A stretch of 5,054 bases of DNA, from NCBI GenBank assembly GCA_964555735.1, contig CAZKTS010000415.1, positions 1 to 5,054 of the forward strand, read 5' to 3'. Under the pieces are notes generated by a model. It ran no database searches and was not told where the DNA came from. It saw nothing but the letters and a program-made list of their open reading frames with translations. Each line of letters begins with the position of its first letter. The stretch's first letter is position 1. The position numbers and the translations under genes were made by a program. The stretch is from CAZKTS01 sp964555735 (GTDB lineage Bacteria; Actinomycetota; Acidimicrobiia; IMCC26256; PALSA-555). This document shows, piece by piece, positions 1-5,054 of this stretch.

Positions 1-462
1 GAGGAGCGCGACGGGCGCGACTACCGCTTCATGAGCACCGAGGAGTTCGAGCAGCTCCGCGACGACGGCGGGTTCCTCGAGTGGTTCGAGGTCTACGGCG
101 ACCTCAAGGGCACGCCCCGGGCCCCGATCCAGAAGCACCTCGCCGCGGGCGACGACGTGCTCGTGGAGGTCGACGTCAACGGCGCCCTCGCCGTGCGCGA
201 CGCCCTGCCCGAGGCCTTCCTCGTGTTCGTGCGGCCCCCGAGCCGGGAGGTGCAGGAGCGCCGGCTGCGGTCCCGGGCCGAGGAGGAGGCCGCCCGGTCG
301 GGGGAGCCGGTCGACGAAGCCTCGATCGAGCGCCGCCTCGCCCGGGCCGCGGCCGAGGAGGCCAGGGCCGAGGAGTTCGACGCCGTGGTCGTCAACGACG
401 ACCTCGACCGGGCCGTCGACGAGGTCGCAGCCCTCCTCGACGCCCGCCGCGACCGGTCCTGA
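1..462 (+). CDS. gmk: Guanylate kinase, 3' part (5' end outside window)
   Basis: Guanylate kinase phosphorylates GMP (and dGMP) to GDP with ATP in the cytoplasm, a step of purine nucleotide synthesis and salvage. The frame is open from base 1 and ends at TGA 460-462, giving 153 visible residues. About 45-50 N-terminal residues, including the P-loop, lie upstream. The ATG at 31 is internal, because homology already runs through the residues before it ('GRDYRFMS', matching the family's GMP-binding segment with Tyr8). Further family blocks are 'FLEWFEVYG' (25-33), 'GTPRAP' (37-42), 'VEVDVNGA' (55-62), 'VFVRPPS' (75-81), the RR pair at 111-112 and 'VVVNDD' (129-134), whose Asn lies near the ATP adenine in the family. 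Two oddities: Lys36 sits where many homologues have Tyr before Gly-Thr, and the lid between Arg92 and Arg111 is about nine residues longer than in E. coli Gmk. The family is certain; activity cannot be judged without the P-loop. Confidence 0.95.
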   Translation, partial: EERDGRDYRFMSTEEFEQLRDDGGFLEWFEVYGDLKGTPRAPIQKHLAAGDDVLVEVDVNGALAVRDALPEAFLVFVRPPSREVQERRLRSRAEEEAARSGEPVDEASIERRLARAAAEEARAEEFDAVVVNDDLDRAVDEVAALLDARRDRS

Positions 463-493
463 AGGGCTCTTGGCGGGCTTTCGCGGGGTCGAC

Positions 494-502
494 TGCTAGT
501 CT
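494..502 (+). promoter_or_regulatory. Candidate extended -10 promoter element ahead of rpoZ
   Basis: The gmk-rpoZ gap contains TGCTAGTCT: a TGn extension directly before TAGTCT, which fits the TAnnnT form of actinobacterial housekeeping -10 boxes. Transcription would start near base 509, leaving a leader of about 80 bases before rpoZ. The best -35-like hexamer, TTGGCG at 470-475, is 21 bases away, which is too far for normal spacing, so the site would have to rely on the extended -10. This is a pattern match only, in the one gap long enough to hold a promoter for rpoZ and the genes downstream. Confidence 0.35.
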
Positions 503-543
503 GGAGGCCCGCGCGGCGCCGGACCGGCTGCCCGCGTCCCCCT

Positions 544-566
544 GATCGACACCGCCGATCGACACC
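544..566 (+). repeat. Tandem GATCGACACC direct repeat in rpoZ leader
   Basis: The 10-base word GATCGACACC occurs at 544-553 and again at 557-566, separated by GCC (13-base period). A degenerate third unit (TCGAACACCC) follows directly at 567-576. The repeat ends just before the likely rpoZ Shine-Dalgarno GGGAG at 577-581. It could be a regulator-binding site or a chance tandem duplication in a short untranslated leader. The sequence alone does not decide. Confidence 0.5.
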
Positions 567-589
567 TCGAACACCCGGGAGCACCACTC

Positions 590-904
590 ATGGCCGAACG
601 CCGCGCCTCGCTCATGGAGCCTCGCATGGAGCACCTCCTCGAGCGTGTCGACTCGAAGTTCACGCTGGTCACGCTGGCGGCCATGCGGGCCCGGGAGATC
701 AACGACTACTACAACCAGCTCGGCGAGGGCCTCGGCAAGATCGTCCCGCCGCAGGTCACCTCGGTCTCGCGCAAGCCCCTCACCACCTCCATGGAGGAGA
801 TCGAGGCGGGCAAGATCGAGTCCGCGCCGCTCCCGCCCGAGCCCGAGCCCGAGGCCGAGACCACCGAGGCCGAGCTCACCGGCGACGAGCCCGTCGCCGA
901 GTAG
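590..904 (+). CDS. rpoZ: RNA polymerase omega subunit
   Basis: Omega is the small non-catalytic subunit of RNA polymerase; it wraps the C-terminal region of beta' and helps assembly. The protein has 104 residues. The conserved core is at residues 14-50: 'LLERVDSKFTLV' (16-27), 'AAMRAREINDYYNQLGEG' (30-47), followed by a 'KPLTTSMEEI' segment (62-71) as in actinobacterial omegas. Residues 82-104 form a Pro/Glu-rich acidic tail, probably disordered. The start at ATG 590 is chosen because GGGAG at 577-581 lies eight bases upstream. In-frame ATGs at 614 (Met9) and 626 (Met13) are possible alternatives; the one at 626 has GGAG (616-619) six bases before it, and both keep the whole core. The gene lies between gmk and coaBC, as in other Actinobacteria, and may be the first gene of a unit running through priA. 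Confidence 0.95.
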   Translation: MAERRASLMEPRMEHLLERVDSKFTLVTLAAMRAREINDYYNQLGEGLGKIVPPQVTSVSRKPLTTSMEEIEAGKIESAPLPPEPEPEAETTEAELTGDEPVAE

Positions 905-959
905 CGCGCCCCCGCTGGCCCTCGAGCCTTCTTCGCGTCAGGCCTCGGGACGGCAGGTG

Positions 960-2225
960 ATGGACGACCAGCAGACGGCGATCCTGCGTGGCCGCCGCGT
1001 CGTGCTCGGCGTCTCCGGTGGCATCGCGGCCTACAAGGCCGTCGAGGTCTGCCGTCGCCTGGTCGATGCCGGCGCGCACGTCGCCCCGATCCTCACCGAG
1101 GACGCCCTCCGCTTCGTCGGCGCGCTGACGTTCTCTGCGCTCGCATCGGAGCCCGCGCGCACCTCGATCTTCGAAGCGGTCGACGACCCGATCCCGCACA
1201 CGCGGCTCGGCCAGCAGGCCGACCTCGTGATCGTGGCCCCCGCGACGGCCAAGACGCTCGCCAAGTACGCGGCCGGGATCTCCGACGACCTGCTCACGGC
1301 GACGCTGCTCGCCACCCGCGCGCCGGTCCTCGTGGCACCGGCGATGCACACCGAGATGTGGGAGCACCCCGCGGTGCAGGACAACGTCGCGACGCTGCGG
1401 CGGCGCGGCGTGCACGTCGTCGGCCCCGCGTCGGGTCACCTCGCTGGTGGGGACTCGGGGGAGGGGCGCCTCAGCGATCCCGCCGAGATCGTGACCGCGG
1501 CGGTCGCCGTCCTCGCCGAAGGCCGCGACCTCGCCGGCGTGCGGATCGTCGTCACGGCCGGCGGCACACGCGAGCCGATCGATCCCGTGCGCTTCGTCGG
1601 CAACCGCTCATCGGGGAAGATGGGTCACGCCATCGCCGATGCGGCGTCGCGCCGGGGCGCGGCCGTCACGCTCGTCACCACCGCCCGCCGACCCGCCGAG
1701 CCCGCGGTCGAGGTGGTGGAGGTCGAGACCGCCGAGGACATGCACGACGCGGTCCTCGGTCGCTTCGCCGAGTCCGACGTCGTGGTCATGGCGGCCGCGG
1801 TCGCCGACTTCCGCCCCAAGGCGATCGCGCCCGAGAAGCTCAAGAAGCACGACGGCATCCCCGAGCTCGTGCTGGAGCCGACCCCCGACATCCTCGCCAC
1901 GCTCGGCGAGCGCAAGGTCCACCAGGTGCTGGTGGGCTTCGCGGCCGAGACCGAGCAGCTGCGCGAGCACGCGGCCGACAAGCTGGCCCGCAAGCACGTC
2001 GATCTCATGGTCGCCAACGATGTCTCCGCGCCCGACGCGGGCTTCGAAGTCGACACGAACCGCGCGCTCCTGCTGGACTCCAGCGGCGGCGCCGAGGAGC
2101 TGCCGCTCCAGACCAAGCCGGCGCTCGCCGACGCGATCCTCGATCGTGTCGCGGCGCGGCTCCAACCGGCCGAACCCGGCCAGGCCGCCGAACCCGGCGC
2201 ATCCCCCGAGCACAGGAAGGGCTGA
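960..2225 (+). CDS. coaBC: Bifunctional phosphopantothenoylcysteine decarboxylase / phosphopantothenate-cysteine ligase
   Basis: CoaBC makes 4'-phosphopantetheine for coenzyme A. The CoaB half ligates phosphopantothenate to cysteine using CTP, and the FMN-dependent CoaC half decarboxylates the product. The 421-residue length is normal. CoaC half (about 10-185): flavin motif 'GVSGGIAAYK' (17-26), catalytic His80 in 'PHTRLG', 'APATAKTLAKYAAG' (93-106), 'PAMHTEMW' (127-134) and 'GGDSGEGRL' (163-171). CoaB half (about 190-400): 'TAGGTREPIDPVRFVGN' (199-215) with Asn215 matching E. coli Asn210, 'SSGKMG' (217-222), 'AAAVADFRPK' (278-287), 'EKLKK' (292-296) and 'VGFAAET' (325-331). By alignment, the family Asn of PAMN is His130 and the Cys of the CoaC clamp motif is Gly163. 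Residues 402-421 are a low-complexity tail with an 11-base DNA repeat (2170-2180, 2188-2198). ATG 960 is chosen because homology starts about 10 residues later; its ribosome site is weak (GGGACGG, 947-953), and an adjacent in-frame GTG at 957 is possible. The stop is 5 bases before metK. Confidence 0.96.
   Translation: MDDQQTAILRGRRVVLGVSGGIAAYKAVEVCRRLVDAGAHVAPILTEDALRFVGALTFSALASEPARTSIFEAVDDPIPHTRLGQQADLVIVAPATAKTLAKYAAGISDDLLTATLLATRAPVLVAPAMHTEMWEHPAVQDNVATLRRRGVHVVGPASGHLAGGDSGEGRLSDPAEIVTAAVAVLAEGRDLAGVRIVVTAGGTREPIDPVRFVGNRSSGKMGHAIADAASRRGAAVTLVTTARRPAEPAVEVVEVETAEDMHDAVLGRFAESDVVVMAAAVADFRPKAIAPEKLKKHDGIPELVLEPTPDILATLGERKVHQVLVGFAAETEQLREHAADKLARKHVDLMVANDVSAPDAGFEVDTNRALLLDSSGGAEELPLQTKPALADAILDRVAARLQPAEPGQAAEPGASPEHRKG
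2214..2220 (+). promoter_or_regulatory. Shine-Dalgarno for metK inside the coaBC 3' end
   Basis: AGGAAGG is a strong purine-rich ribosome-binding site located in the last codons of coaBC, ten bases before the GTG at 2231. It decides the metK start, since no ATG lies nearby in that frame and MetK homology begins a few residues after the GTG. Its position suggests that ribosomes finishing coaBC help start metK. Confidence 0.75.
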
Positions 2226-2230
2226 AGAGC

Positions 2231-3427
2231 GTGGGCGACAACTTCACGTTCACGTCGGAGTCGGTGACCGAGGGTCACCCCGACAAGATGTGCGACCAGA
2301 TCAGCGACTCGATCCTCGACGCGATCTTCGAAGAGGACCCCGAGAGCCGCGTCGCCTGCGAGACCATGTGCACGACCGGCCTCGTCGTGATCGCCGGTGA
2401 GATCAGCACCAAGGCGCAGATCGACTACCAGCGGGTCGCGCGCGACACCGTCAACAGCATCGGGTACGACCGCAGCTCGTACGGCTTCGACGGCAACACG
2501 TGCAGCGTCATCACCTCCATCGACCGCCAGTCGCCCGACATCGCGATGGGCGTCGACAAGGCAGCCGAGCAGCGTGCCGGCGGCGACGACCTCTACGACG
2601 AGATCGGTGCCGGTGACCAGGGGATGATGTTCGGCTACGCGTGCGACGAGACCGAAGACCTGATGCCGATGCCGATCTGGCTCGCGCACCGGCTCGCACA
2701 GCGTCTCTCCGCCGTCCGCAAGGACGGGACGCTCGACTACCTGCGGCCCGACGGCAAGACGCAGGTGACGATCGACTACGTGGACGGTCGCCCGGCGCGC
2801 CTCTCCACGGTGCTGATCTCCACCCAGACCGGGCCCGGTGTCGACCCCGAGTCGACGCTCAAGCCGGACCTGCTCGAGCACGTGGTGAAGCCGCTGATCC
2901 CCGAGCAGTTCGCGGGCGACGACTTCGAGCTGCTCTGCAACCCGACCGGCAACTTCGAGCTCGGTGGCCCGCACGCCGACTGCGGCCTCACCGGCCGCAA
3001 GATCATCGTCGACACCTACGGCGGCATGGCCCGCCACGGTGGCGGTGCGTTCAGCGGCAAGGACCCCACGAAGGTCGACCGCTCCGCGGCGTACGCGGTG
3101 CGGCACGCGGCGAAGAACATCGTCGCGGCCGGCGTCGCCGAGCGCTGCGAGGTGCAGGTCGCCTACGCGATCGGCGTGGCGCACCCCGTCTCGGTGATGG
3201 TCGAGACGTTCGGCACGTCGAAGGTCGACCCGGTGAAGCTGCCGACGCTGGTGCAGGAGCACTTCGACCTGCGCCCGGCCGCGATCATCGACCGCCTCCA
3301 GCTGCGCCGCCCGATCTTCCGCCGCACCGCCGCCTACGGGCACTTCGGTCGCCCGGAGCCGACGTTCAACTGGGAGCACACCGACCACGCCGACGCGTTC
3401 CGCGCTGCGGCCGAGGCCATCGCCTGA
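2231..3427 (+). CDS. metK: S-adenosylmethionine synthetase (methionine adenosyltransferase)
   Basis: MetK converts methionine and ATP to S-adenosylmethionine, phosphate and pyrophosphate, supplying methyl groups to the cell; the family works as a cytoplasmic tetramer. The 398-residue length is normal. Residues aligned to E. coli MetK are nearly all present: Glu10, His16 and Asp18 in 'EGHPDK' (14-19), Glu44 for potassium, signature 1 'GAGDQGMMFGYA' (126-137) with Asp129, Lys176, Phe242, Asp250, Arg256-Lys257 in 'LTGRK', and signature 2 'GGGAFSGKDPTKVDRS' (270-285) with Lys277, Lys281 and Asp283. The C-terminal end carries 'TAAYGHFGR', as in the family. Asn241 replaces the Arg found at this point in E. 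coli (next to the adenine-stacking Phe), and 'GPHAD' (246-250) replaces 'GPMGD'. The start is GTG 2231, supported by AGGAAGG at 2214-2220. The gene lies 5 bases after coaBC and 5 before priA, so translational coupling is likely. No SAM-type riboswitch can fit in the 5-base gap. Confidence 0.97.
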   Translation: MGDNFTFTSESVTEGHPDKMCDQISDSILDAIFEEDPESRVACETMCTTGLVVIAGEISTKAQIDYQRVARDTVNSIGYDRSSYGFDGNTCSVITSIDRQSPDIAMGVDKAAEQRAGGDDLYDEIGAGDQGMMFGYACDETEDLMPMPIWLAHRLAQRLSAVRKDGTLDYLRPDGKTQVTIDYVDGRPARLSTVLISTQTGPGVDPESTLKPDLLEHVVKPLIPEQFAGDDFELLCNPTGNFELGGPHADCGLTGRKIIVDTYGGMARHGGGAFSGKDPTKVDRSAAYAVRHAAKNIVAAGVAERCEVQVAYAIGVAHPVSVMVETFGTSKVDPVKLPTLVQEHFDLRPAAIIDRLQLRRPIFRRTAAYGHFGRPEPTFNWEHTDHADAFRAAAEAIA

Positions 3428-3432
3428 GCGAG

Positions 3433-5054
3433 ATGGGAGCGACCCCCACGGGGGTCTGTCGCGTCGTCCCCGACGTCGCGGCCATCGAGCGGGTCTTCGA
3501 CTACGTCGTGCCGCCGGAGCTGGCGGCCGACGTCGAGGTCGGCACCATCGTGCGCGTGCGGCTGCACGGCCGTCGCGTGCGCGCGTGGGTGATCGCGACC
3601 GACGTCGAGCCGGCAACGACCCCGGACCGGCTGGTGCCGCTCGCCGCGCTCGCGTCGGCCGGGCCGCCGGCCGAGGTCGTGGATCTCTGCGCCTGGGCCG
3701 CGTGGCGCTGGGCCGGGCCGTGGTCGACGTTCCTCCGGGCCGCGAGCCCGCCCAACGTGGTGCCGGTGGGGCCGGCGCCACTGCCCGAGGCCGCGGTGTA
3801 CCCACCGACTCCCGGGCCGGTGCCCCTGCCCGACGTCGCCCGTCGCGTCGTGCGGTGGCCGCCGGCGGCGCCGTCGGACGCGGTCGTGGCGTCGTTGGTG
3901 GCCGCGGAGGGCTCGACGATCGTCGTCGCTCCCGACCCGCGTGCCGCGGTCGGTCTGGTGCGCGCACTGCAGGAGACGGGACGCGAAGTCGTCACCTGGC
4001 GGGCGAGCGCGTCGGCCGCGGACCGGACCCGAGCCTGGGTCGAGGCGCGCCGGGGCGCGTGCATCGTGGTCGGTGGCCGCATCGCGACCTTCGCGCCGGT
4101 GCCGGATCTCTGCGCGTTCGTCGTGCTCGACGACGCCGACGAGAGCCTCGTCGACGAGCGCGCCCCGACCTGGCACGCCCGCGACCTGGGCGCGGAGCGT
4201 GCGCGTCGGACCGGTGCGCGCTTCGACGTGCTGAGCCCCGCGCCGACCGTCGAGTCGGTCATCGCTGCCGAGGCGGTCGTCGACGCGCCGCGGGCGGTCT
4301 CGCACGATGGCTGGCCGCGCGTCGAGGTCGTGGACCTGCGCGACGAGCCACCGGGCACCGGCCTCGCGTCGGAGGCGCTGGGTCCCGCGATCCGGCGCGC
4401 CCTCGACGCCGGCGGACGCGCGGTGTGCGTGCTCAACCGCAAGGGTCGCGCCCGGCTGCTCGCCTGCACGAGCTGTCGCGAGCTCGCACGCTGTGCCCGG
4501 TGCGACGCGGCGGTGCTCGAGGCGGACGGCGAGCTGGCGTGCCCGCGGTGCGACCTCACGCGTCCGCGCGTCTGCCTGGTCTGCACCGCGACCCGGTTCC
4601 GCGCCGTACGGCCGGGGGTGGTGCGGGTCCGAGACGACCTCGCGGCGTTGGTGCCGCGGGCGCGGGTCGTGGCGGTCGAGGGTGCGAGCGCGCCGATCCC
4701 GGCCTTCGACGTCGCCATCGGCACCGAAGCCGTGCTCCACCGCGTCGACCCGGCCGGCGACCGGCCCGTTCGCCTGGTCGCGTACCTCGACCTCGACCAG
4801 GAGCTGCTCGCGCCGCGGTATCGAGCCGCGGAGCAGGCGCTCTGGCTCCTGGTGCGGGGCGCCCGTCTCCTCGGCCCCCGGGCGCACGGGGGCGTGCTGC
4901 TGCTCCAGACCCGCCTCCCGGAGGACGCAGTGGTCGTCGCGGCTCGGTCGGGCGATCCGGCCGCGGTCGAGGCGGCCGAGCGCGCCCGGCGCGAAGCACT
5001 GCGCTTCCCGCCGTTCGGCGGGCTCGCCGAGGTCAGCGGTGATGCCGACGCGGT
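3433..5054 (+). CDS. priA: PriA-like primosomal protein N' with degenerate helicase core, 5' part (3' end outside window)
   Basis: PriA recognises stalled replication forks and directs restart of replication. The frame is open from ATG 3433 to the window end (540 codons visible); perhaps 100 or more residues are missing. Domains: N-terminal fork-binding domain (about 8-56, starting 'VCRVVPDVAAIERVFDYVVP'), a winged-helix-like segment (about 80-112), then a degenerate helicase core. The Walker A P-loop is absent: residues 142-156 hold a Pro/Ala-rich stretch with no GKT. The DEEH box is 'DDADE' (233-237), and GRAGR is 'RGARLLG' (475-481). Still recognisable are 'GGRIATFAP' (214-222), 'WHARDL' (247-252) and 'FPPF' (525-528). 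Eight zinc cysteines are intact in four CxxC pairs: 345/348, 354/357, 370/373 and 381/384. Actinobacterial PriA proteins are known to lack detectable helicase motifs, so this is probably a normal PriA of that group acting as a scaffold rather than a pseudogene. The start lies 5 bases after the metK stop with only weak GAG-type pairing upstream, and no better start exists before homology begins. Confidence 0.9.
   Translation, partial: MGATPTGVCRVVPDVAAIERVFDYVVPPELAADVEVGTIVRVRLHGRRVRAWVIATDVEPATTPDRLVPLAALASAGPPAEVVDLCAWAAWRWAGPWSTFLRAASPPNVVPVGPAPLPEAAVYPPTPGPVPLPDVARRVVRWPPAAPSDAVVASLVAAEGSTIVVAPDPRAAVGLVRALQETGREVVTWRASASAADRTRAWVEARRGACIVVGGRIATFAPVPDLCAFVVLDDADESLVDERAPTWHARDLGAERARRTGARFDVLSPAPTVESVIAAEAVVDAPRAVSHDGWPRVEVVDLRDEPPGTGLASEALGPAIRRALDAGGRAVCVLNRKGRARLLACTSCRELARCARCDAAVLEADGELACPRCDLTRPRVCLVCTATRFRAVRPGVVRVRDDLAALVPRARVVAVEGASAPIPAFDVAIGTEAVLHRVDPAGDRPVRLVAYLDLDQELLAPRYRAAEQALWLLVRGARLLGPRAHGGVLLLQTRLPEDAVVVAARSGDPAAVEAAERARREALRFPPFGGLAEVSGDADA
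3441..3456 (+). other. Perfect GC-rich inverted repeat in the first codons of priA
   Basis: GACCCCC (3441-3447) and GGGGGTC (3450-3456) are exact reverse complements. They can form a 7-bp stem with a 2-base gap, or a more realistic 6-bp stem with the loop CACG. The hairpin begins 14 bases after the metK stop and covers priA codons 3-8, within the ribosome footprint of an initiating complex. No run of T follows (next bases CTGTCGCG... downstream of the stem are T-poor), so it is not a standard intrinsic terminator. It could lower priA translation or act as a weak pause or RNA-processing site after metK. Confidence 0.5.

Noticed and set aside
645..959. Upstream extension of the coaBC frame back to base 645.
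   Set aside because: This part overlaps rpoZ in another frame and gives Arg/Ser/Pro-rich sequence. CoaC homology begins only about 10 residues after the ATG at 960.
905..959. A promoter or terminator between rpoZ and coaBC.
   Set aside because: No convincing hexamer pair or stem-loop followed by T residues was seen in these 55 bases. Co-transcription is simpler.
1358..2230. Upstream extension of the metK frame back to base 1358.
   Set aside because: It overlaps coaBC and is Arg-rich noise. The GTG at 2231 with AGGAAGG upstream gives the normal MetK N-terminus and length.
2221..2235. A SAM-responsive riboswitch controlling metK.
   Set aside because: Only 5 bases separate coaBC from metK, and no conserved SAM aptamer pattern was seen in the gaps upstream of the cluster.
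1625..3967. A 780-codon open frame on the - strand across coaBC, metK and priA.
   Set aside because: The translation is Arg/Ala/Pro-rich with no recognisable domain and lies opposite three clearly recognised genes. High GC makes stop codons rare in antisense frames.
3334..4887. A 517-codon open frame on the - strand, and a 485-codon + frame at 3585-5042, both overlapping priA.
   Set aside because: The composition is biased, with runs of Arg and Gly and no motifs. The + frame starting at 3433 carries the PriA zinc cysteines and family blocks instead.
1..5054. A new defence, mobile or biosynthetic system hidden in the window.
   Set aside because: Nearly every base is taken up by five recognised core genes in a conserved order, with no tRNA, integrase, transposase, CRISPR-like repeat or unexplained intact gene.

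Overview
This window is a stretch of conserved housekeeping genes from a very GC-rich bacterium. All five genes lie on the + strand: gmk (3' end only), rpoZ, coaBC, metK and priA (5' part only). Third codon positions are almost always G or C. The order gmk-rpoZ-coaBC-metK-priA is known from Actinobacteria (mycobacteria, Streptomyces and relatives). Two sequence features also fit that phylum: an omega subunit with the 'INDYYNQLGEG' segment, and a PriA that has lost its helicase motifs but kept its zinc-binding cysteines. I infer an actinobacterium, possibly of a deep-branching class such as Acidimicrobiia. The class is a guess.

Layout. Bases 1-462 encode the C-terminal three quarters of guanylate kinase. 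The 127-base gap that follows holds a candidate extended -10 promoter element and a tandem GATCGACACC repeat ahead of rpoZ (590-904). After 55 bases with no evident signal comes coaBC (960-2225), the bifunctional phosphopantothenoylcysteine decarboxylase/synthetase. metK (2231-3427, GTG start) follows after 5 bases, with its Shine-Dalgarno inside the end of coaBC. priA begins 5 bases after metK, at 3433, and stays open to the window end. Its first codons contain a perfect 7-bp inverted repeat. The tight spacing of coaBC, metK and priA suggests one transcription unit with translational coupling. rpoZ probably belongs to the same unit.

How the genes fit together. The products are essential core functions rather than one pathway: GDP synthesis, RNA polymerase assembly, coenzyme A synthesis, S-adenosylmethionine synthesis and replication restart. 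Their clustering is conserved but does not show a functional complex.

I found no mobile element, CRISPR array, tRNA, rRNA, defence system or obvious new system. The points worth a second look are departures from textbook motifs: a longer lid in Gmk, replaced Asn and Cys active-site positions in the CoaC half, a degenerate helicase core in PriA, a changed adenine-pocket neighbour in MetK, and the hairpin at the metK/priA junction. Several of these are probably lineage-typical.
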